Shown: in pieces, positions 17,251 through 24,947 of the stretch
Numbering within the stretch: the first letter of the stretch is position 1
Layout: each line of letters opens with the position of its first letter
NCBI GenBank assembly: GCA_003153035.1
Contig: PMBT01000052.1
Span: forward strand, 45,974 to 85,223
DNA length: 39,250 nt
Reading direction: 5' to 3'
Source: Opitutia bacterium
GTDB taxonomy: Bacteria; Verrucomicrobiota; Verrucomicrobiia; Opitutales; Opitutaceae
Notes under the pieces: model-generated
Databases searched by the model: none
Seen by the model: only the letters and a program-made list of their open reading frames with translations
What the model was told of the DNA's origin: nothing
Program-made: the position numbers and the translations under genes

Positions 17251-17817
17251 TCAGTCCGCCCGGCTCTGTAACCTCTTCTCCAGTTCGAGTAGATCCCGTT
17301 TGCGTTCTCGCACGCGCCGCACTGGCACACCGGCATACATGCCAAAAGCGGCGCAGTCGTGCTTCACGAGGCTCAAGGCCCCGATCGCCACCCCGTCCCC
17401 CAGTGAGACTCCGGGCAGAATCACGGAGCCGGAACCGACGATCACATGGCGCCCGAGGAACACGTCCCCCGTGGTGACGGCAGTGAACTCCGCCGGGACC
17501 ATCGGATTCGTCATGGCCAGTCCAGAATAGTCGTCGTTGCTGGAATAGACCGCCACCCGTGAGGAAATGTTGCAGTAATCGGACAACACGATTCGCCCCG
17601 CGCCAATCAGGAGGGAATAGACGGCGATGTGGAGGTAATTTCCGAGCAGGATTCCTCCCTCGCCAGCCGATAACACGCAAAAATCGTCCACCCTCACATG
17701 GTTGCCAATCCGGATTGCCGCGCACCTGTAATACGAGGCCTTGTCGGACAAATACACTTTTTCCCCCACCGCCGCGAACCCCATCGCGGCAATCTGTTCG
17801 CGGGTCAGCCAGGCCAT
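17251..17817 (-). CDS. hexapeptide-repeat (left-handed beta-helix) acyltransferase
   Basis: A 188-residue acyltransferase with imperfect hexapeptide repeats through the middle (IRIGNHVRVDDFCVLSAG, GDVFLGRHVIVGSGSVILPG, VSLGDGVAIGALSLV) and a C-terminal AGVPVRRVRERK tail, as in WbbJ/LacA-like sugar acetyltransferases. It would acetylate a sugar or amino sugar using acetyl-CoA. It starts four bases after the stop of the DegT aminotransferase, with AAAGGAT overlapping that stop as its ribosome-binding site. The pairing matches FdtB/FdtC-like modules, in which a 3-amino-3,6-dideoxyhexose is made and then N-acetylated. That substrate is inference; the required dTDP-sugar genes are not in this window. 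Confidence 0.88.
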   Translation of the reverse strand: MAWLTREQIAAMGFAAVGEKVYLSDKASYYRCAAIRIGNHVRVDDFCVLSAGEGGILLGNYLHIAVYSLLIGAGRIVLSDYCNISSRVAVYSSNDDYSGLAMTNPMVPAEFTAVTTGDVFLGRHVIVGSGSVILPGVSLGDGVAIGALSLVKHDCAAFGMYAGVPVRRVRERKRDLLELEKRLQSRAD

Positions 17818-17820
17818 AGG

Positions 17821-18933
17821 TTATCCTTTGATGAGTTGAATGACCCGCTCCTGGTCCGGCACGCTCAAGTCCGCATGGATCGGCAGGCACAGGACCTGCT
17901 GCGCTACCCGGCTGGCCACCGGCAGGTTTTCCGCGGCGGCCGAAGGCAGGCCGCGGTACATGGGCATTTCGCTGACCAAAGGGAAAAAATACCGGCGGGC
18001 AAAGATGCCGTGTTCCCGCAGGCGCTCGTACAGGGCATCGCGGCTGCTGGCATGCTCGGGTCCGACGAGAATCGGAAAGTAGGAGTAATTCACATCCGTG
18101 TCTGCCGGTTCGGGCAGACACCGGATGCCGGGCAGCCCGGCCAATTCTGTCCGGTAGCGGCGGTCCACCGCCCGGCGCTTCTGTTTCCCGTCCTCCAGAT
18201 AGCGCAGCTGCAGGAGGCCAAACGCCGCCTGAACCTCGTTCATCTTTCCGTTGATGCCAGGGCCGACTACGGTCACTTCGTCTGCAATTCCAAAGTTCTT
18301 CAGGTAGTCGATGCGCTGCTTGGTCTTTTCGTCCGGGGAAACAATCGCCCCGCCCTCAAACGTGTTGAACGACTTCGTGGCGTGAAAACTCAGGACCGTG
18401 AGATCGCCGTGCCGGGCAAGGCTCTTGCCATGATAGCGTACATCGAAGGCATGCGCCGCGTCGTAAATCACCTTGAGCCCGTAGCGGTCGGCAATGCGCT
18501 GGATCCGGTCGACATCGCAGGGATGGCCGTAACAATGCACCGGCATGATCGCCGTGGTGAGCGGCGTGATGGCGGACTCGATCCGATCCGCATCTAGATT
18601 GAAAGTTTCCGCATCGATGTCGACGAAAACCGGTTTAATGCCATTCCACAACAGCGAATGCGTCGTCGCGACAAACGTGAATGGTGTCGTGATCACCTCT
18701 CCGCTGATGCGCAGGGCCTGCAGGGCCACCACCAGCCCGATCGTGCCGTTGGCAAAAAGTGACAGGTGGGGCACCTCCAGATGCTGGGCCAGCGCGGCTT
18801 CCAGTTCGTTGTGAAAGGGTCCCGCGTTGGTCAGCCATTTGTTCTTCCAGATCTGCTGGAGATACGGAATGAATTCTTCCAGCGGAGGAAGATAGGGTTG
18901 GGTGACGTAAATCGGCCTGCTGGTAGGTTCCAT
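17821..18933 (-). CDS. DegT/DnrJ/EryC1/StrS-family sugar aminotransferase
   Basis: A 370-residue PLP enzyme. Family markers include NKWLTNAGPFHNELE, the cofactor-loop segment ANGTIGLVVALQAL, TTPFTFVATTHSLLW, YDAAHAFDVRYHGKS and the lysine segment SFHATKSFNTFEGG, where the Lys forms the internal aldimine. Such enzymes transfer an amino group from glutamate to a nucleotide keto-sugar, giving amino sugars for O-antigen or exopolysaccharide. ATG 18933 begins a typical N-terminus. It is the first gene of the operon that runs through acyltransferase, flippase, methyltransferase and three GT2 enzymes. No clear promoter is visible in the 384 bases upstream. The exact sugar product cannot be read from sequence. 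Confidence 0.94.
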   Translation of the reverse strand: MEPTSRPIYVTQPYLPPLEEFIPYLQQIWKNKWLTNAGPFHNELEAALAQHLEVPHLSLFANGTIGLVVALQALRISGEVITTPFTFVATTHSLLWNGIKPVFVDIDAETFNLDADRIESAITPLTTAIMPVHCYGHPCDVDRIQRIADRYGLKVIYDAAHAFDVRYHGKSLARHGDLTVLSFHATKSFNTFEGGAIVSPDEKTKQRIDYLKNFGIADEVTVVGPGINGKMNEVQAAFGLLQLRYLEDGKQKRRAVDRRYRTELAGLPGIRCLPEPADTDVNYSYFPILVGPEHASSRDALYERLREHGIFARRYFFPLVSEMPMYRGLPSAAAENLPVASRVAQQVLCLPIHADLSVPDQERVIQLIKG

Positions 18934-19317
18934 GGCTGTTCAATCCGTCCCGGCGCGACCAGCGGCCGCCACGCCGGCGGCGATGCCCTTGCGCTTGGTG
19001 GGCTTCAGACCCGGCCGCAATCCAGGGGTCGAAAAAAGCTCCGCCATATTCATGAGGACTTTGTGGCATCGGTCTTCACTCTGGTCAACTGCCGCGTCAG
19101 CCTGGAAAGAAGCCGGCATTCCCGCCAACCGTCACCCCGGTCCCAGCCGGCGCGTCCGGCTGGACAATGCCACCTCTTGCTTTTGTTGCCCGGCAGGCGG
19201 CAGACCTTCCATGACATGAATTGGGCTCGATTGTGCTTGCGCCGCGTACGGATGCATTCGGACCAGCGCCAAAGCTCATCCCTTGACAGGATCTCTCCTG
19301 CCATACATCGGTATTAC
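18934..19317. other. intergenic region between divergent units, no gene seen
   Basis: About 380 bases separate the aminotransferase operon (-) from the toxin-antitoxin pair (+). The ORFs offered on both strands here have no recognisable protein features. A TTGACA hexamer at 19283 could be a -35 element for the antitoxin, but no convincing -10 lies at 16-18 bases. The promoter of the - strand operon must also lie here but was not identified. Confidence 0.5.
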
Positions 19318-19536
19318 ATGCCCGTTGCCACCCTTCGCCTCACGACCGCCGAGAAACGCCGCTTCAACGCGGAAGCCCGGCGCCGCGGTCTTTCACTCTC
19401 CGAGTACCTTCGCCGGGCCGGTCACGCCGAGGCCACCCGGGTCGATTGGAGGACCTTTTTTGCCGCCACGCCTCCGGTAGCCCTGCCGCCTCGCGCCCCC
19501 ACCGACCTCTCCACTCGTGAAGGATTCGGAGGTTAG
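19318..19536 (+). CDS. ribbon-helix-helix-like antitoxin (VapB-type partner of PIN toxin)
   Basis: A 72-residue protein, MPVATLRLTTAEKRRFNAEA onwards. A short N-terminal strand (ATLRLT) is followed by two helices, the second containing GLSLSEYLRRAGHAE, which fits the ribbon-helix-helix DNA-binding fold. The C-terminal half, rich in Pro and Thr, is probably the toxin-binding tail. The track merges it into a long ORF from 18766; the ATG at 19318 gives the family-like start. The next gene, a PIN-domain protein, overlaps it by 20 bases, the usual type II arrangement. Confidence 0.72.
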   Translation: MPVATLRLTTAEKRRFNAEARRRGLSLSEYLRRAGHAEATRVDWRTFFAATPPVALPPRAPTDLSTREGFGG

Positions 19537-19951
19537 GTATCTGATCGATGCCGGCCCGCTCGTCGGCGCCTTTTGGCCCGCCGATCAGTGGCACGCCTGG
19601 AGCCGCAAGACCCTTTCTTCGGTCGGCGGACCCGTCTACACGACCGAGGCCGTTTTCGCCGAGGCTGCATATCATTTGAAAGCGCCGACCAACGCGCTGC
19701 TCCAATTGCTCGCCGCACTGGAGACCGGGTTGGTGCGCTTGACCCCCGTGGCGCCCGTTGATGCCGTCCGCGCCGCGGAAATCATCACCCGCTATGCCCC
19801 CCGCTCCGATTGGGGCGATGCTTCGCTCGTCATTCTCTCCGAGCGTTTTCCTCGCGCCCGCCTGATCACGGTCGACATCCGTGATTTCACCATCTACCGC
19901 CGGCGCAATGGCAGCCCGGTGCCTTGCATTGCGCCGCCAAGTCCTATTTGA
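19517..19951 (+). CDS. PIN-domain ribonuclease toxin (VapC-like)
   Basis: A 144-residue PIN-domain protein. The acidic residues that build the PIN metal site are visible: D11 in VRYLIDAGPLVG, a Glu in TTEAVFAEAAYHL, an Asp in DWGDASLVILSE and the late ITVDIRDF strand. VapC-type toxins cleave tRNA or rRNA when the antitoxin is lost. The start is GTG at 19517, inside the antitoxin gene, so translation is coupled. The pair sits between two oppositely oriented polysaccharide units and ends 33 bases before the DPM1-like glycosyltransferase. Target unknown. Confidence 0.85.
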   Translation: MKDSEVRYLIDAGPLVGAFWPADQWHAWSRKTLSSVGGPVYTTEAVFAEAAYHLKAPTNALLQLLAALETGLVRLTPVAPVDAVRAAEIITRYAPRSDWGDASLVILSERFPRARLITVDIRDFTIYRRRNGSPVPCIAPPSPI

Positions 19952-19984
19952 GTGTTCGGTCGGCCCGCTTTGCCCCTCTCCTGA

Positions 19985-20674
19985 ATGAAACTCTCCATCG
20001 TCATACCCTGCTACAACGAGGCCAAGACCATCCGGCAGATCGTGGAGCGCGTCCGCGCCGCCCCGGTGCCGGACAAGGAAATCCTCATCGTCGACGACTG
20101 CTCGCAAGACGGCACGCGCGAGCTGTTGGAGCGGGAGATCGCGCCGCTGGTGGCAAAAATCCTCTACCATGACGTCAACCGGGGCAAGGGCGCCGCGCTT
20201 CGGACCGGCTTTGCCGCGGCCACGGGCGACGTGGTCATCGTGCAGGACGCCGACCTTGAATACGACCCTCAGGAGTATCCGCGCCTGATCGGGCCCATCG
20301 CCGAGGGCAAGGCCGATGTCGTCTTCGGCTCGCGCTTCATGGGCGCCGAGGCGCACCGGGTGGTCTATTTCTGGCACATGGTCGGCAACAAGTTCCTCAC
20401 CCTGCTTTCCAACATGTTCACCAACCTGAACCTCACTGACATGGAAACCTGCTACAAGGTCTTCCGGCGCGAGGTGCTGTCGAAAATCGCCATCAAGGAA
20501 GATCGCTTCGGATTCGAGCCGGAGATCACCGCGAAGGTGGCACGGCTCGGCTGCGTGATCTACGAAGTCGGCATCAGCTACTACGGCCGCACCTATGCCG
20601 AGGGCAAGAAGATCGGCTGGCGGGACGGCTTCCGCGCGTTCTACGCCATCGTGAAATACAACGTCTTCCGGTGA
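19985..20674 (+). CDS. glycosyltransferase family 2, DPM1-like (polyprenol-phosphate sugar synthase-like)
   Basis: A 229-residue GT2 enzyme with no membrane tail. Motifs follow dolichol/polyprenol-phosphate mannose synthases: [44 protein letters not shown], the metal motif [15 protein letters not shown] and [10 protein letters not shown], then [14 protein letters not shown] and [15 protein letters not shown]. It should move a sugar from a nucleotide donor to polyprenyl phosphate, giving the lipid-phosphate donor used by GT-C enzymes on the periplasmic side. A GT-C-like gene begins only 27 bases downstream, which supports a two-step branch. The sugar is unknown. Confidence 0.93.
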   Translation: MKLSIVIPCYNEAKTIRQIVERVRAAPVPDKEILIVDDCSQDGTRELLEREIAPLVAKILYHDVNRGKGAALRTGFAAATGDVVIVQDADLEYDPQEYPRLIGPIAEGKADVVFGSRFMGAEAHRVVYFWHMVGNKFLTLLSNMFTNLNLTDMETCYKVFRREVLSKIAIKEDRFGFEPEITAKVARLGCVIYEVGISYYGRTYAEGKKIGWRDGFRAFYAIVKYNVFR

Positions 20675-20701
20675 GGAAGCACCGCCTCATCCCCTCCGAT
20701 C

Positions 20702-22384
20702 ATGCTTCAATGGTTCGACGACAATCCTAGCTGGTATTGGTGGCTGGTCTGCGCCGCGCTCATTGCGTCCTTCGCCGTCATGCTCCGGCCGCTGGTTCGC
20801 GCGGACTGGAAGGACGTCAATCGCACTGACTGGCGCTGGGGGTGGGTCATCCTCGGCCTGCTGGTCGTGGGGCGCTGGCCTACTTGGTTTGTGACTCGCG
20901 AGTTCAACACGGACGAAAGCCAGCTCATCGCCGGCGTCATCACCCTGCGCCACGATCCCATGTTCTGGCGGTCGGTTGACGGTGTCACCGCGGGCCCACT
21001 GGACTTTTACGCCCTGATGCCCGCCGGCTGGATCCATGGGGCGGACGACTATTTTTCCGTCCGCCTCACCGCGCTCCTCCTGGTCGCCGCGGCCCTGGTG
21101 TTCGCGCACCAGGCCGTCGCCCTGGCGTTTGGCCGGCAGGTGGCGCGGACGACCGGCTTTGCCGTTGTCTGCTTTGAATCCCTGACGCTGCACGTCGACA
21201 TCCTGCACTACTCCACCGAACTCGTGCCAGTTACCCTGCTGGCGGCTGCCGTCTTCCTGTGCGTGCGGCGGTTCCTCGAGGAGGCCGATTGGCGGTGGAA
21301 TGCCGTGGGCGGCCTGATGCTGGGAGCCGTGCCACTGGCCAAACTGCAGGCCGTCCCGATCGCCGGCTTGCTCGGCCTGGGTTGGGTGGCCGGGGAGCTT
21401 TGGCTCTGGCGACAGCGCTCGCTGGACTGGAAACGAAGGCTCGCGGCGCTGTGCGCCGGTGCGGCCGCGCCGATCCTGGCATGCGCCCTCGCGCTTTTCC
21501 TGACCGGCCAGTGGCAGCACGCGTTGATTCCCTACTTTCTGCACAACATTTCCTACGTCGAGGCGGCCCAGTGGCACTTCAAGGAGGTCGTCGCCACCAT
21601 CGCGGACAGCTCCTTCCCCGACGACGGCCTGTTGCTCTGCTGGCTGGCCGGGGCCGGTTCCTGGCTGCTGTTGACGCTGCCGCTTTCGCGCGCCACCGAC
21701 CGCTCGAGCCGGCTGCTCGCAGCCGGCGCCGTGGGGTTATGTTTGACCAGCCTGGTCTGTATTTTCGTGCCCGGTCGCCCCTTTCCCCATTATCTTCAAT
21801 TGCTGGTTGTGCCCTTGATTCTCGTCCTCGGCGCCACGACTGGCCTCGTCGTCAACGCCCTCGAGAATCACCGCTCCATCTACCGGCGCGGCCTTTTGGG
21901 CGCTGCGGTGCTCTGCACCACCGGGGGCTTGCTCTACGTGCGGGGCACCTACAAACACCCGTACGTGGGGATCCTGACCATGTACCAGGCCCATCCGCAG
22001 GGCACCATCGCCCGGGAGCTCAGAAAATACGCCCAGCCGGGCGAGGCCCTAGGCGTTTGGGGCTATCTGAACAGCGCCTATGCCGAGGCGGGGCTGCGCC
22101 AGGCGACACGGGATACCCATTCCGCCTCGGCGATTGTCGACAACCCGCAGCGCCCGTATTTCCGACGCCGATACCTCGCCGACCTGGAGCGCTCGGCGCC
22201 TCCGGTGTTTGTCGACGCGGTTGGTCCGCGCAATATCGCCTTTGAAAACCGGGCATTGATCGCCCACGAAACGAATTTTCCCGAGCTCGGTGCCTATATT
22301 CGCGCGCACTACACGCAGGTGGCCGATGAGAAGGGCTGCCGCGTCTACGTCCGCAACGACCGCCTCCCGGCCGCGCCCCATTAA
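20702..22384 (+). CDS. GT-C-fold membrane glycosyltransferase-like protein (PMT/ArnT-like topology)
   Basis: A 560-residue protein with roughly ten to twelve membrane helices in residues 15-430 and a soluble C-terminal domain. The first extracytoplasmic loop carries FNTDESQLIAGV near residue 68, matching the acidic motif of GT-C enzymes. A C-terminal soluble part (YAQPGEALGVWGYLNSAY) resembles the periplasmic domain of related proteins. Such enzymes take the sugar from a polyprenyl-phosphate donor and attach it to lipid, glycan or protein in the periplasm. It directly follows the DPM1-like gene, probably its donor-producing partner. ATG 20702 is preferred. The acceptor is not known. Confidence 0.8.
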   Translation: MLQWFDDNPSWYWWLVCAALIASFAVMLRPLVRADWKDVNRTDWRWGWVILGLLVVGRWPTWFVTREFNTDESQLIAGVITLRHDPMFWRSVDGVTAGPLDFYALMPAGWIHGADDYFSVRLTALLLVAAALVFAHQAVALAFGRQVARTTGFAVVCFESLTLHVDILHYSTELVPVTLLAAAVFLCVRRFLEEADWRWNAVGGLMLGAVPLAKLQAVPIAGLLGLGWVAGELWLWRQRSLDWKRRLAALCAGAAAPILACALALFLTGQWQHALIPYFLHNISYVEAAQWHFKEVVATIADSSFPDDGLLLCWLAGAGSWLLLTLPLSRATDRSSRLLAAGAVGLCLTSLVCIFVPGRPFPHYLQLLVVPLILVLGATTGLVVNALENHRSIYRRGLLGAAVLCTTGGLLYVRGTYKHPYVGILTMYQAHPQGTIARELRKYAQPGEALGVWGYLNSAYAEAGLRQATRDTHSASAIVDNPQRPYFRRRYLADLERSAPPVFVDAVGPRNIAFENRALIAHETNFPELGAYIRAHYTQVADEKGCRVYVRNDRLPAAPH

Positions 22385-22493
22385 GACCAGCGGTCGAACC
22401 GGCCGTCGTTTTCCCATGGGATCTGGCGGCTCCGGTGCCGGAGGCGGAACGTCGGATGGCAGGACGGCGTCGGCGCGATGATTGCGAAGCCGT

Positions 22494-24599
22494 TCAGGTC
22501 GTGGAGACTTTTGCCTCTGCCTGCCTGCGAAGGAGCCCAAAGGCGAGAAGGTAAAGAACCAGGGCCATGAGTGCCGTCGAGCGCAGGCCACCAAGCATCG
22601 AGTAGTATTCCAGGCACCCGCCAAGCACCGCACCGAGCAGGTTGGCGCCGAGCGACGCCGCTCCGTCTGTCGCGCGCGCCAGCAGCATGGGAACGATGAT
22701 GCCGGCGAGGCCCACGGGCAGTCCGGTGATCAATCCGGCAAGAACTCCTTTTGCGAGAAGCGGCAGAGTCTGCAGCCAGCCGACCGGGAAAAAGCTGAGC
22801 AGGGCCACCGCGATGAACAGGACCACAAAACCCGGGAATGGATTGGTCCACCGGGTTCTCATTACGAGGGCGTTTGCCAACAACACCATGAGCAGAATGC
22901 CACCAAAGATGGCGGCATTGACGATCCAGGTTGAACCGAAAAGCAGGGACATGCTGGTCACGCCTCGCGTCTCAATCAGCATGAAGGCGGCGCCCATGAG
23001 GAAGATCGGCCAATCGAAAGCGGTGCCGCTCTTCCCAATTCCGAAAACCGGGCGGACGGTCACGGCAGCAAGGATCAGGATAAAGCAGAGCATGGTGGCA
23101 TAGCCCCACGGGACTACTCCGGGACGAATGTAGAGGAAGGGCCAATCATCGCTCGTCGTTATGACAACGTCCATTTTCGACTCCGGCATCACGCGATGGC
23201 TCCGCCCGAGAACCGCGAAATCGATCTGCGCTCCGTCGCGGGGAACAATGAAGGTCGCCGTGGCATGCAACGGGGAAAGAACCGTATAGGGTTCGCGGCC
23301 CGTTGCCTTGGTGATGGTCCAGTAGATTCGGTCAAAAAACCACTGTCCAGCCACGCAGGAGAAGGCGAGCGAGAGGTGTCCGCCTTGGGCGACCCGGTTC
23401 CAGGCGGCGCGGATGCCTTCTTCGGTGTAAACGTAATTGTCCAGCCGCAGGGTGGCCATGGCGGATACCATTGCGTGCGAGTCGAGGAGACCGTAGCAGA
23501 CGACGTCGTACTTCGCTTCGCGATTCTTGTCAAAAAAGGCCCGGGCGTCATCCACGACTGGAATCACCCGTGGGTCGCTGTAAGGCTTTTCGGGATGACG
23601 GGCCCGACCGATATCGATGATCATCCCATCAATATCCACGCTGGTCACTTGCGAGTAGCCATTGCGAAGGGCGGCCTGCACATCGTTGCCGGTCCCGGCT
23701 CCGACGATGAGCGCGGTTCCCCGGTGTCGGTTTGCCTGGAACGGAAGATCGTAAAGGTTTCGGAATTGTCCGAGAAAAAGCCGCTCTTCTTCCGTCAGTT
23801 TGGGCTCAGCGAGCCGAAGGTCCGAAAGATCGTGAAGGTACTGATGGAAATCGCGATTTACCTCGAGTTTCTGGAAGAGCAGCGAGGGGTCGTTTGACAC
23901 GACAATGCGATTGTAGGGCGAGAAAACCGCGCCCTGAACGGAATAGAAACCGAGCGCCACGACCAGAACCGCGAGCAGTACGGAGGTTCGCGTGCGGACG
24001 AGAGCGACGAACGGGGCGCAAGCCAGGGCCAGCCAAACTGCCGGGCCCGCGTTGCACCAGGCGACCGCCGTGAAAAGCAGCACGCCCAGGAGGGAGCCCG
24101 TGAGGTCGGCGGAGTAGGCTTTCAACACGGGCAGTCGTGAAAAGAGATAGCCCAATGGCGCGCCGCAGCAGACAAAGATGAAAATAATAAGGCAATGGAG
24201 ACTCAGGAAAACCGCCAGGTGGGTGGCGAAGACGGTGAAATTGGCGGGGATGACCTCACCGCCCCACAGCATGATGCTGTTATCAGGGAAGGTCATTCTT
24301 ACGAGATTCAGCTTCTCCGCAAAAGCCATGGGGATGGCCAGCACGAGCAGCGCGGGAAGCGCCAGATGAACCAGGCCCGGCAAACGCTTCCCAAGGGCCA
24401 CACCGACGCCCATGCCGAAAAATACACCGATGAGGACCACGTTGTTGAAATAGGCGAAGATCCGCACCTGCGACGACGTCCAGCGAATGATCGCCAGCTC
24501 AAGGGTCAAAATGCCGAACGTCACTAACCCAATCATCCATGGCGTTGAAACGCGCCGATCTGCCCAACGCGCGTCTGAAAGCACCTTCGGGAAGCGCAT
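22494..24599 (-). CDS. membrane-embedded spermidine-synthase-like (SAM-fold) protein
   Basis: About 701 residues from ATG 24599; the track's 24635 start is TTG. It has an N-terminal block of six to seven membrane helices, a central cytoplasmic-type Rossmann domain and a C-terminal block of about seven helices. The central domain resembles spermidine synthases and SAM methyltransferases: ALIVGAGTGNDVQAALRNG (about 297-315), VTSVDIDGMIIDIGR, DPRVIPVVDDARAFF and KYDVVCYGLLDSHA. The catalytic D-x-x-DP motif of aminopropyltransferases is replaced by YGLLDSH, so ordinary polyamine synthesis is unlikely. The type is common in environmental bacteria and its function is not established. It lies between the two glycan groups, convergent with the GT-C gene and divergent from the second ligase-like gene. 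Confidence 0.85.
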   Translation of the reverse strand: MRFPKVLSDARWADRRVSTPWMIGLVTFGILTLELAIIRWTSSQVRIFAYFNNVVLIGVFFGMGVGVALGKRLPGLVHLALPALLVLAIPMAFAEKLNLVRMTFPDNSIMLWGGEVIPANFTVFATHLAVFLSLHCLIIFIFVCCGAPLGYLFSRLPVLKAYSADLTGSLLGVLLFTAVAWCNAGPAVWLALACAPFVALVRTRTSVLLAVLVVALGFYSVQGAVFSPYNRIVVSNDPSLLFQKLEVNRDFHQYLHDLSDLRLAEPKLTEEERLFLGQFRNLYDLPFQANRHRGTALIVGAGTGNDVQAALRNGYSQVTSVDIDGMIIDIGRARHPEKPYSDPRVIPVVDDARAFFDKNREAKYDVVCYGLLDSHAMVSAMATLRLDNYVYTEEGIRAAWNRVAQGGHLSLAFSCVAGQWFFDRIYWTITKATGREPYTVLSPLHATATFIVPRDGAQIDFAVLGRSHRVMPESKMDVVITTSDDWPFLYIRPGVVPWGYATMLCFILILAAVTVRPVFGIGKSGTAFDWPIFLMGAAFMLIETRGVTSMSLLFGSTWIVNAAIFGGILLMVLLANALVMRTRWTNPFPGFVVLFIAVALLSFFPVGWLQTLPLLAKGVLAGLITGLPVGLAGIIVPMLLARATDGAASLGANLLGAVLGGCLEYYSMLGGLRSTALMALVLYLLAFGLLRRQAEAKVSTT

Positions 24600-24947
24600 G
24601 CCTGGAAGGCCATCGGCTCTTGGAGCCTGCGGCAAGCGGTAAGCATCATTTTGTAGAATAACGAGTTCACGACCGGTCGTTGTGTATCATATTCCAGAGG
24701 AATCTGTTGCCTCATTTGAGGTCCGTACGTGATCCACCGCTTTCATCGCTTTCTCACATCCCCTATGCCGGAGTGAACTTCGACTATCGATTGAATCCTC
24801 GGTGTCGTCGCAACTCAGTCGAGACCGACCTTGGCGCTCCTGCAGGATGCCCCGGCACGGCGCTCCTCTTTATAACCAGCGGAGGCACGGTCGTATTCTG
24901 CGAAGTCCAGCAATTGAACTATTGCGGCGCGGTTCTCGCGCGCCAAC
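24600..24947. other. divergent intergenic region, no gene seen
   Basis: About 350 bases lie between the spermidine-synthase-like gene (-) and the second ligase-like gene (+). The part from 24640 to 24800 is noticeably richer in A+T than the flanking genes, as expected of a region holding two divergent promoters. The 106-residue ORF 24680-25000 overlaps the start of the ligase-like gene and has no protein-like features. No promoter is called. Confidence 0.45.

Noticed and set aside
19283-19317. TTGACA hexamer as promoter of the PIN antitoxin
   Set aside because: No acceptable -10 hexamer at 16-18 bases; kept only as a remark.
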